From contig NZ_JAAOZF010000001.1 in NCBI RefSeq assembly GCF_011759705.1, positions 434,001-498,000 of the forward strand: a DNA stretch of 64,000 nucleotides. Reading direction: 5' to 3'. The translations under genes were made by a program, and so were the position numbers. Under the pieces are notes generated by a model. The model did no database searches. It saw only the letters and a list, made by a program, of their open reading frames with translations, and was not told the origin of the DNA. Origin of the DNA: Microbacterium ulmi. Lineage in GTDB: Bacteria; Actinomycetota; Actinomycetes; Actinomycetales; Microbacteriaceae. This document shows, piece after piece, positions 19,974 to 27,179 of this stretch (its first letter is position 1; every line of letters starts with the position of its first letter).

Positions 19974-20182
19974 CCGGCGCCCGGGATCCGATCCGCTCGC
20001 ACGCGTCCGCATCGCGAGGGGACGCGACCTTCCTCGGGCATTTCGTGCCGGGCGCGGGGGATGTGCCCGAGATCGCGTCGCCGGCCTCTGACGGGCGCCC
20101 TGGGGCATCGAGCCGGGTCCGCACCGGACGTCGTCGCCGGGCCTCCGCGGGCGCGCATCGCCGGGACCCGAGCACGACCCCG
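19974..20182. other. Convergent intergenic gap
   Basis: 209 nt between convergent genes. No RNA gene, clear terminator or repeat was recognised. Confidence 0.5.
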
Positions 20183-21256
20183 CTACGGCGCGAGCACCCG
20201 CGCCTGCGCCTGCGCCCTGACCGACAGCTCCGCCGCCTTGAACGCGTGCTCCTGCGTCATCGCTGTCTCTGTGCGCTGCAGGCAGTCGAGGATGAGCTGC
20301 CCGAAATAGGGGTAGCCGACCTTGCCGTCGGTCCGGATGTGGTGCTCGCCCGTGCCGTCCACGAGGAACAGGTGTCCCCCGCCCTCGCCCGTTCCGACGT
20401 TGACGTACTTGCGCAGCTCGATGTAGCCGTCGGTGCCGAGGATGAACGTGCGTCCGTCCCCCCACGTGCTCAGACCCGCCGGCGTGAACCAGTCGACGCG
20501 CACGTACCCGGTCGCCCCCGTGTCCATCACGATGTGCGCCTCGCCGAAGTCGTCCAGCTCGGGATGCTCGGGGTGAGCGTAGTTGGCGATCGCGGCGGTC
20601 GTGACCTCGGCATCCGTCGCCCCCGCGAAAGTCAGCATCTGCTCGAAGTTGTGGCTTCCGATGTCGCACAGGATGCCGCCGTACTTCGCCTTCTCGAAGA
20701 ACCACTCCGGCCGCGGGCCTCCCAGGCGGTGCGGGCCGAGTCCGATGACCTGGATGACGCGGCCGATCGCTCCGCGCTCGATGAGCTGACCCGCGAGGAT
20801 CGCCGACTCGACGTGGATGCGCTCGGAGTAGTACACGGCGTACTTCCTGCCCGTGCGAGCCGTGGCCGCGCGCGCCGCCGCGAGCTGTTCGAGCGTCGTG
20901 AGCGGCGCCTTGTCGGTGAAGTAGTCCTTGCCCGCGTCGATCACGCGAAGCCCGAGCGCGCAGCGCTCCGACGTCACGGCGGCGCCGGCGACGAGGCGCA
21001 CGTCGGGGTCGTCGAGGATCTCGGCCTCGCTGCGGGCGACGCGCGCCTGGGGGAACCGCGTGCGGAAGATGTCGAGTCGCGCGGGGTCGGGGTCGTAGAC
21101 CCACGTGAGCGTGCCCCCCGCCCCGATGAGCCCGTCGGTCATGCCGTAGATGTGGCCGTGATCGAGGTGGGCCGCGGCGAAGACGAACTCGCCCGGCTCG
21201 ACGACCGGCCGCGGCATCGGTGCCGGCGCGTACGTCGCGCCGTCCGCAGCGCTCAC
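20183..21256 (-). CDS. Gfo/Idh/MocA family oxidoreductase
   Basis: 357 residues. NAD(P)-dependent sugar or polyol dehydrogenase family. The N-terminal Rossmann part is atypical: EFVFAAAHLDHGHIYGMTDG instead of GxGxxG. The family EKP motif appears as DKAPLTTLEQ. The C-terminal alpha/beta domain carries GGILCDIGSHNFEQMLTFAG, where the D-I-G-S-H-N histidine is the usual catalytic position. GTG 21256 overlaps the stop of the preceding dehydrogenase (GTGA), giving residues VSAADGATYAPAPMPRP; the ATG 16 codons in is an alternative. Last gene of the ABC-transporter operon, so probably acts on the imported sugar. Confidence 0.85.
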   Translation of the reverse strand: MSAADGATYAPAPMPRPVVEPGEFVFAAAHLDHGHIYGMTDGLIGAGGTLTWVYDPDPARLDIFRTRFPQARVARSEAEILDDPDVRLVAGAAVTSERCALGLRVIDAGKDYFTDKAPLTTLEQLAAARAATARTGRKYAVYYSERIHVESAILAGQLIERGAIGRVIQVIGLGPHRLGGPRPEWFFEKAKYGGILCDIGSHNFEQMLTFAGATDAEVTTAAIANYAHPEHPELDDFGEAHIVMDTGATGYVRVDWFTPAGLSTWGDGRTFILGTDGYIELRKYVNVGTGEGGGHLFLVDGTGEHHIRTDGKVGYPYFGQLILDCLQRTETAMTQEHAFKAAELSVRAQAQARVLAP

Positions 21257-22407
21257 TCGGCGACTCCTACCGTGATGGTGCCGTCGAGCTCTGCGATCGA
21301 GACGGTCTTCTCGAAGAAGTGCGGGGCGCGCTGTTCGAGCGTGCCCGTGCGGTAGTACGGGTCGTCCGGCTGCAGCGGGAAGTCGACGGTCGCGCGTTCG
21401 ATCCCCGACTTGTAGATCGCGGTGACGAGCTCGACCGCGTTGCGCCCGTCGACCCCGTCGATCGCCGGGCGACGGCCTGCGCGGAGGGCGGCCAGGATCT
21501 CGCCGATCTGCCCGCCGTGGCCGGTGTGCGCGAGCGGCGAGTGCGCCGCGAACAGGTCGTCCAGCTGCGCGACGAGCGCGGCATCCCCGCCGGGGACGGG
21601 GAAGCCGTTCGGCTGGGTCACCTCGGCGACGGCGCGCCACGGCTGCGAGACCCGTGCGTCGCGACCATGGACGACGATCCCCGCCTCCTGACCGTGGTGC
21701 ACGACCGAGCTCGTGACCTCCGCGAGCGCGCGGCCGTACTGCAGGATCGCGACGGAGAGGTCCTCGACCTCGGCGTTCTCGTGCTGCGCGTTCGTCAGGA
21801 CGGCCGTGACGGAGTCGGGCCGGCCCATCATCCACAGCAGCAGGTCGATGTGATGGATCGCGTGGTTGAGCGTGCAGCCGCCGCCCTCCGATGCCCAGGT
21901 GCCGCGCCAGGACAGGTCGTAGTACGGCAGCCCGCGCCACCACGACGAGTTGACCTGCACGTGCGAGATGGGCCCGACGAGCCCCGAGTCGAGCACGTCC
22001 TTGAGGGCTGCCATGTCGTCGCGGAACCTGTTCTGCGCGACCACCGAGAGCACCTTGCCCGACTCCCGCTCGGCTGCGAGCATCGCGTCGCACTCCTCGA
22101 GCGACGGTGCCATCGGCTTCTCGACGATGACGTTCACCCCGCCGCGGAGCAGCTGGATCGCCAGTTGCGCATGCGTCGACGGCGGCGTCGCGATGCTGAC
22201 GAGGTCGAGATCCTCGTCTGCGAGCATCTCGGCGGGGTCGGCGTAGACGCGTGCGCCCGCGAGACCGTGCTCGTCGCGCTTGGCCGCCGCCTTGGCGGGG
22301 ACGAGGTCGCAGAAGGCGACGATCTCGCACTCCCCCGGGAACTCGAGGTACCCGGCGATGTGCGAGTTGACGATGTTGCCGGTACCGATGATCCCGACCT
22401 TGAGCAT
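21253..22407 (-). CDS. Gfo/Idh/MocA family oxidoreductase
   Basis: 384 residues. Classic N-terminal motif MLKVGIIGTGNIVNSHIAGY binds NAD(P). VIVEKPMAPSLEECDAM contains the EKP lysine. The C-terminal domain has GGGCTLNHAIHHIDLLLWMM, with the conserved HxxD pair. The ATG at 22407 follows AGGGAAGGG. Encoded directly after the substrate-binding lipoprotein and coupled by overlap to a second dehydrogenase. Likely oxidises or isomerises the transported carbohydrate; the specific reaction is not inferable. Confidence 0.92.
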   Translation of the reverse strand: MLKVGIIGTGNIVNSHIAGYLEFPGECEIVAFCDLVPAKAAAKRDEHGLAGARVYADPAEMLADEDLDLVSIATPPSTHAQLAIQLLRGGVNVIVEKPMAPSLEECDAMLAAERESGKVLSVVAQNRFRDDMAALKDVLDSGLVGPISHVQVNSSWWRGLPYYDLSWRGTWASEGGGCTLNHAIHHIDLLLWMMGRPDSVTAVLTNAQHENAEVEDLSVAILQYGRALAEVTSSVVHHGQEAGIVVHGRDARVSQPWRAVAEVTQPNGFPVPGGDAALVAQLDDLFAAHSPLAHTGHGGQIGEILAALRAGRRPAIDGVDGRNAVELVTAIYKSGIERATVDFPLQPDDPYYRTGTLEQRAPHFFEKTVSIAELDGTITVGVAE

Positions 22408-22504
22408 GACGGCCCTTCCCTGAAAAGCGTGTGTGGGTGACGTTGTGGAGATGTCGTGGTGGCGGGTGCCCGGGCGGCCCGCCGCGGGCACCCGCCGTGC
22501 GGGG

Positions 22505-23821
22505 TCAGCCTATGACGGCCTCCACCTCGGAGCGGAACTGCTTCGCGGCATCCGCCGGCGTGAGCTGGCCGAACAGAACCTGCTCGTTGATGCGCTGGAT
22601 GATCGTCGCGACCTCACCGGCGCCGTTCGGCAGCGCGGGCGGCGCGCTGACGATGTGATCGGCCAGTCCTGCGACGAAGTCCGCGGACTTCTGGTCGACG
22701 GGGGTGAGCTTGGGCAGGATCGCCTCACGCACCGGCGCGTTGCCGGGAAGACCCAGCTCCGTCAGGAAGATCCCGCCGACGCGCGGGTCGTTCGCGAAGA
22801 AGTCGATGAACTTCGCGACCGCGGACGGGTGCTTCGTCTTGGCGGACGCCGAGAGGTACATGCCCGGCTTGTAGAACATGCCCGGCTTCGTGAACTCCGA
22901 CTCGCCCGGCATCTTGAGGATCGTGAGATCCTGACCCACGGCCGTCGAGAGGGCTCCGAGCTGCGCCGACCACGTGATGTTCATGGCCGCGTACCCCTTC
23001 GCGATGGGCGAGTCGAGCAGGTCGAGGCTCGCCGCCGAGTCGGCCGGCGGCTGCCCGCCCGACGCCTGCAGGTCCAGCGAGCGCTGGAACCACTCCTCGA
23101 GCAGATCGTCGTCGTAGCCGAGCTCGCCGTCCTCGTCGAACAGCGACTGCCCGTGCTGGCGCGCGTACACGCTGAAGCCGACCTCGTTGTAGGTGGCATC
23201 CGACGTGCCGTAGACCTGCCCTCCCGGGGTGCCGTCGTGGATCCGCGTGGCGATGTCGACGTAGTCGTCCCACGTCCACGTGTCGTCGTCGGGCAGCTCG
23301 ACGCCCGCCGCCTCGAAGAGCGCGGGGTTGGCGATGACGGAGTAGACGTTCGAGCCGGTCGGGATGCCGAATTGCGTGCCGTCGATGGCGCCGGCCGTCA
23401 GGAGCGACTCGTCGATGTCTCCCGTCTCGACTCCGATCGCGCCGAGGTCGGCGAGGATGCCGCGGCGGGCGTAGTCGGCGATGTACCGGTCCTCCTGCAT
23501 GAAGACGTCGGGGGTGTCGCCCCCCACGACCGAGGTCGCGAGCTTGTCCCAGTAGCCGCCCCACTCCGCGAACTCGCCCGTCACGGTGATGTTCGGGTTG
23601 TCCTCCTCGAAGAGGTCGATCGCCTGCTGCATCCGCTCGTTGCGGGCGTCCGATCCCCACCAGTAGAACCGGATCGACGCCGGCTCGTCGGGGTCGTCGG
23701 CGACGGGAGTCGCGCTTCCCCCGGGGACGGCGCACGCGCTGAGGCCCACGGCGAGCGCCGCCATGCCCGCGACGGCAGACCGGCGGAGGATCCGCCTGGA
23801 GGATGAGCGTGCTGTGTTCAT
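22505..23821 (-). CDS. ABC transporter sugar-binding lipoprotein
   Basis: 438 residues. The signal MNTARSSSRRILRRSAVAG leads to the lipobox LSAC, so it is tethered to the outer face of the membrane. The mature part is a family-1 extracellular solute-binding protein: IRFYWWGSDARNERMQQAID, then GGDTPDVFMQEDRYIADYAR, and late AVAKFIDFFANDP. Such proteins deliver mono- or oligosaccharides to MalF/MalG-type permeases, encoded just upstream. ATG 23821 has a strong AAAGGAG ribosome binding site. No ATPase is encoded in the cluster, so a shared MsiK-like ATPase elsewhere is likely. Confidence 0.94.
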   Translation of the reverse strand: MNTARSSSRRILRRSAVAGMAALAVGLSACAVPGGSATPVADDPDEPASIRFYWWGSDARNERMQQAIDLFEEDNPNITVTGEFAEWGGYWDKLATSVVGGDTPDVFMQEDRYIADYARRGILADLGAIGVETGDIDESLLTAGAIDGTQFGIPTGSNVYSVIANPALFEAAGVELPDDDTWTWDDYVDIATRIHDGTPGGQVYGTSDATYNEVGFSVYARQHGQSLFDEDGELGYDDDLLEEWFQRSLDLQASGGQPPADSAASLDLLDSPIAKGYAAMNITWSAQLGALSTAVGQDLTILKMPGESEFTKPGMFYKPGMYLSASAKTKHPSAVAKFIDFFANDPRVGGIFLTELGLPGNAPVREAILPKLTPVDQKSADFVAGLADHIVSAPPALPNGAGEVATIIQRINEQVLFGQLTPADAAKQFRSEVEAVIG

Positions 23822-23910
23822 GATGCTCCTTTGCACTGTGTGCGGCGCAGGGTGCTCGATTGCGCCGCGAGGGTTCGACGGGACCGGCGCTCCCGCGCCG
23901 GGATCGGAGA

Positions 23911-24849
23911 TCACTTGATCCCCGTCGTCGCGATCCCGCGGACCAGGTACTTCTGGCCGAACAGGAACACGACGAAGATCGGTATGAGGGTGACGGTCGA
24001 CATCGCGAACAGCTCGCCCCACGAGCTCTCGCCCGTGTTGTCGACGAAGGATCGGAGGGCCACCGTCACGGTGTGGTTGTCGGGGTTGGTCAGGAAGATC
24101 AGCTGCGAGAAGAAGTCGTTCCACGTCCAGATGAACGTGAAGATCGCGGTCGTCGCGAGCGCCGGCACCGCGAGCGGCAGCATGATCTGCCAGTAGATGC
24201 GGATGTGTCCGGCTCCGTCGATGCGCGCCGCCTCGTCGAGCTCCTTCGGGATGCCGCGGAAGAACTGCACCATGAGGAAGATGAAGAACGCGTCGGTCGC
24301 GAGGAACTTCGGCACGATGAGCGGTAGGAAGGTGTTGATCCATCCGAGCTGCGCGAACAGCACGTATTGCGGAACGATGATGACGTGGATCGGCAGCATG
24401 ATCGTGACGAGCATGATCGCGAACCACAGGTTCTTCGTGCGGAACTCGAGCCGCGCGAACGCGTAGGCGGCGAGCGAGCAGGCGATGAGGTTGCCGATCA
24501 CCGACCCGAGCACGACCATGAGCGAGTTGACGATGAAGTGCCCGAACGGCCGGCTCAGGGCGTTCCAGCCGTCGATGTAGTTCCCGAAGTCGAGCTTGCT
24601 CGGGATGAGCGACGGATCGCGGAAGATGATCTCGTCCGGCTTGAAGGAGCTCGCGACCATCCACAGGAGCGGATAGATCATCGCGATCCCGAACACGATG
24701 AGCAGCACGTGCTTGCCCACGACCCGCCACGATGCGGGCCGGCGGAAGGTCGTGCGGGCCCGTCTCGTTCCCGGCGCGACGAGAGCGCGCGTCGTGGTCG
24801 TAGGCGTCTCGATCGTCCGGGTCTCAGTCGCGCGCGTTTCAGTCGTCAT
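23911..24849 (-). CDS. Sugar ABC transporter permease, MalG type
   Basis: 312 residues. A Thr-rich N-terminus (MTTETRATETRTIETPTTTT) is followed by six transmembrane helices. The EAA loop reads ELDEAARIDGAGHIRIYWQI, which contacts the ATPase. The C-terminus VRGIATTGIK is characteristic of the MalG branch. The ATG at 24849 overlaps the 3' end of the MalF-type gene by 11 nt, indicating coupled translation. Confidence 0.95.
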   Translation of the reverse strand: MTTETRATETRTIETPTTTTRALVAPGTRRARTTFRRPASWRVVGKHVLLIVFGIAMIYPLLWMVASSFKPDEIIFRDPSLIPSKLDFGNYIDGWNALSRPFGHFIVNSLMVVLGSVIGNLIACSLAAYAFARLEFRTKNLWFAIMLVTIMLPIHVIIVPQYVLFAQLGWINTFLPLIVPKFLATDAFFIFLMVQFFRGIPKELDEAARIDGAGHIRIYWQIMLPLAVPALATTAIFTFIWTWNDFFSQLIFLTNPDNHTVTVALRSFVDNTGESSWGELFAMSTVTLIPIFVVFLFGQKYLVRGIATTGIK

Positions 24850-25786
24850 AGTGCACCCAGTACTTGGAGAAGAGGAAGTTGAGCGCGGTGAAGGCGCCGA
24901 TGATGAGGAGGAGGATCCAGGCCATCGCGGACGCGTAGCCCATCCGCAGTCCGCCGAAGCCCTCCTGATAGAGGTAGAGCGTGTAGAACAGCGTCGAGTC
25001 CGCGGGTCCTCCCGTGCCGTTGCTGACGATGAACGCACCCGTGAAGCTCTGGAAGGCGCCGATCATCTGCAGCACGAGGTTGAAGAAGATGATGGGTGTC
25101 AGGAGCGGGAACGTGATGCTCCAGAACTGACGCCACTTGCCGGCCCCGTCGAGCGCCCCCGCCTCGTAGTACATGTCCGGGATCTGCCGCAGGCCCGCGA
25201 GGAAGATGACCATCGGCGAGCCGAACATCCACACGCCCAGGATGATGAGCGTTCCCAGCGCCGTGTCGGGATGGGCCACCCAGCCGGGCCCCTCGATCCC
25301 GAACACCGCGAGGAACTGGTTGATGAGCCCGTCCCGGCCGAACAGCTGACGCCACAGGATCGCGACCGCGACGCTTCCGCCGAGCAGCGAGGGCAGGTAA
25401 TACACCGAGCGGTAGAACGAGAGCCCGCGAAGGCCCTTGTCGAGCACGAGCGCGAGGAAGAGCGCGAACGCGAGCTGCAGCGGGATCGCGATGGCGACGT
25501 ACGTGAACGTCACCTGCAGCGACTTCCACCACCGGGCGTCGGCGAACATCTGGACGTAGTTCTGGATGCCGATCCACTGCGGGTTCGTCAGCAGGTCGAA
25601 GTCCGTGAACGACAGGTAGAGCGACGACACGAGCGGCCCTGCCGTGATGGCGAAGAGCCCGATGAACCACGGCCCCAGGAAGAAGAGCGCTATCGGGCCG
25701 TCGCGGCGCAGCCGCCGGCGACCCGCCTGGCGGACCTCGCGTCCGCCCGTGCGCCGGAGCGACGAGAGCTCCGAGAGGACGGACAT
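24839..25786 (-). CDS. Sugar ABC transporter permease, MalF type
   Basis: About 315 residues with six transmembrane helices starting at IALFFLGPWFIGLFAITAG. The EAA loop reads YYEAGALDGAGKWRQFWSI. The ATG at 25786 (MSVLSELSSL) is used because GGGAG lies 8 nt upstream; an in-frame GTG at 25813 would add nine residues. A short open frame with a stronger ribosome binding site ends 1 nt before this ATG (see the leader-peptide entry). First transporter gene of the operon. Confidence 0.9.
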   Translation of the reverse strand: MSVLSELSSLRRTGGREVRQAGRRRLRRDGPIALFFLGPWFIGLFAITAGPLVSSLYLSFTDFDLLTNPQWIGIQNYVQMFADARWWKSLQVTFTYVAIAIPLQLAFALFLALVLDKGLRGLSFYRSVYYLPSLLGGSVAVAILWRQLFGRDGLINQFLAVFGIEGPGWVAHPDTALGTLIILGVWMFGSPMVIFLAGLRQIPDMYYEAGALDGAGKWRQFWSITFPLLTPIIFFNLVLQMIGAFQSFTGAFIVSNGTGGPADSTLFYTLYLYQEGFGGLRMGYASAMAWILLLIIGAFTALNFLFSKYWVHYDD

Positions 25787-25787
25787 C

Positions 25788-25859
25788 TCACGCGCTCCCG
25801 TCCGCCGCGCCACGGGCGCGATGCGCTCCCGCGGCTGCCCTCGCCCTTGTCTTCGTCAT
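25788..25859 (-). CDS. Candidate 23-residue leader peptide
   Basis: An ATG at 25859 is preceded by GGGAGG with 7-nt spacing, the best ribosome binding site in the operon leader. It encodes a 23-residue Arg/Ala-rich peptide (MTKTRARAAAGAHRARGAAD then G-S-A). The TGA is followed after one base by the permease ATG (TGAGATG). The frame differs from the permease, so it is not its N-terminus unless the sequence has an indel. Could act by translational coupling or could be fortuitous. Confidence 0.35.
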   Translation of the reverse strand: MTKTRARAAAGAHRARGAADGSA

Positions 25860-25903
25860 CGAATTGCCTCCCGATCTTCATTGATCGCCGCTGACGCGGC
25901 CGC

Positions 25904-25941
25904 CCTCAGACTCCACGAATATATTCGCAAACTGTCTGAGG
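25904..25941. promoter_or_regulatory. Nested palindromes in the transporter leader
   Basis: A perfect 12-bp palindrome, CGAATATATTCG (25916-25927), is framed by inverted 8-bp arms CCTCAGAC (25904-25911) and GTCTGAGG (25934-25941). It lies in the 5' leader of the transporter operon, between its promoter and the leader peptide. Probable operator or regulatory hairpin. Confidence 0.5.
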
Positions 25942-25949
25942 ATGTGGCT

Positions 25950-25979
25950 ACGATAACGATTACATTCGGGGAACGTCAA
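25950..25979 (-). promoter_or_regulatory. Transporter operon promoter with LacI-type operator
   Basis: Minus strand: -35 TTGACG (25979-25974), 18-nt spacer, -10 TATCGT (25955-25950). The half-palindromic GTAATCGTTATC overlaps the -10, a typical LacI-family operator layout with a central CG. The divergent gene at 26108 encodes a LacI regulator. Confidence 0.55.
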
Positions 25980-26107
25980 GGACTATCTGCACGAGTCTGG
26001 TTCGCCCTTGCGATGGCACAGGCCGCAGGATGCGGGGAAACTCCGCTCTTGTGAGATCGCGGCATCCTGCCCTAAGCTCGCCGCAAAGCTTGCCGAAAGG
26101 TTTCGTG

Positions 26108-27172
26108 ATGAAGAACGCAGACGCGTCAGAAGGCCGCGGGGACCGTCCTCGACGCGCGACGCTGTTCGACGTCGCCGAGCTCGCGGGCGTCTCGCAGCCG
26201 ACCGTGTCCAAGGTCATCAACGGACACCCCGACATCTCCTTCGAGACCCGGGAGCGCGTGCAGCGCGCGCTCGACGAGGTCGGCTACACGAAGCGTCACG
26301 TCCGGCCGCCCACGACCACGCGCAGCGTCGAGGTCATGGTCGACCAGCTCGGCACGGCGTACGCCATGGAGGTCCTCCGCGGCGTGGCGCTGGCCGCCGA
26401 GACCGCGGACGTCGACGTCGTCGTGAGCCGCTTCCACCGTGCGGCGCCCGACTCCGGGTGGCTCGCCCCCGGCGACTGGGCCAAGCGCCTGGCCAGGGCA
26501 GGCCGCACGGGCGCGATCATCCTCACGGCGCAGCTGGGTCCCGGCCACATCGCGGGCCTGACGCAGGAACATCTCCCCGTCGTCGTCATCGACCCGCTCG
26601 ACCTGACGAATCGCAACGTCCCGAGCGTCGGCTCGACGAACTGGGCCGGCGGCTACTCGGCGACCGAGCACCTGATCGCTCTCGGTCACACGCGCATCGG
26701 CGCGATGGGCGGCAGGCGCGAGTCGATCGCCGCCGTCGCACGCCTGCACGGGTTTCGCGCCGCCTGCGCATCGGCAGGGATCGCGGTCGACGAGGATCTC
26801 GTCCGCTTCGCGACGTTCGACTACGAAGCCGGGATCGAGGTCGGCGAGGAGTGGCTCGCGCGCGACGACCGCCCCACCGCGATCTTCGCGGCGAGCGACA
26901 CGAGCGCGATGGGCATCCTCGAGGCGGCTCGCCGCCAGGGACTGAGCGTCCCCCGCGACCTCAGCGTCGTCGGCTACGACGACACGTACCTCGCGTCGTG
27001 GTCGACGCCCCCGCTCACGACCGTTCGCCAGCCGCTGTTCGACATGGGCGGCGTCGCGCTGCGCACGGTGCTCGACGCCGCCGAGGGCCGCGAGCCCGCG
27101 TCGCGCCACATCGAGCTCGCCACGACCCTCGTCGTCCGCGGCACCACGGCGGCACCCGGGAAGGAAGCCTGA
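26108..27172 (+). CDS. LacI-family transcriptional regulator
   Basis: 354 residues. The N-terminal helix-turn-helix reads TLFDVAELAGVSQPTVSKVI, followed by the hinge region. The periplasmic-binding-protein-like effector domain starts near residue 70 (VEVMVDQLGTAYAMEVLRGV) and has late LSVVGYDDTYLASWSTPPLT, the usual sugar-sensing fold. ATG 26108 is preceded by GAAAGG. It is divergent from the transporter operon and first gene of the glycosidase-kinase operon (7 nt to the GH3 gene), so it most likely represses both in response to the imported sugar. Confidence 0.94.
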   Translation: MKNADASEGRGDRPRRATLFDVAELAGVSQPTVSKVINGHPDISFETRERVQRALDEVGYTKRHVRPPTTTRSVEVMVDQLGTAYAMEVLRGVALAAETADVDVVVSRFHRAAPDSGWLAPGDWAKRLARAGRTGAIILTAQLGPGHIAGLTQEHLPVVVIDPLDLTNRNVPSVGSTNWAGGYSATEHLIALGHTRIGAMGGRRESIAAVARLHGFRAACASAGIAVDEDLVRFATFDYEAGIEVGEEWLARDDRPTAIFAASDTSAMGILEAARRQGLSVPRDLSVVGYDDTYLASWSTPPLTTVRQPLFDMGGVALRTVLDAAEGREPASRHIELATTLVVRGTTAAPGKEA

Positions 27173-27179
27173 CACCGAG

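Noticed and set aside
22505..24730. A 741-codon open frame that could be a permease-binding-protein fusion
   Set aside because: The upstream part is an out-of-frame shadow of the MalG-type gene. The true protein starts at ATG 23821 with a strong ribosome binding site and lipoprotein signal.
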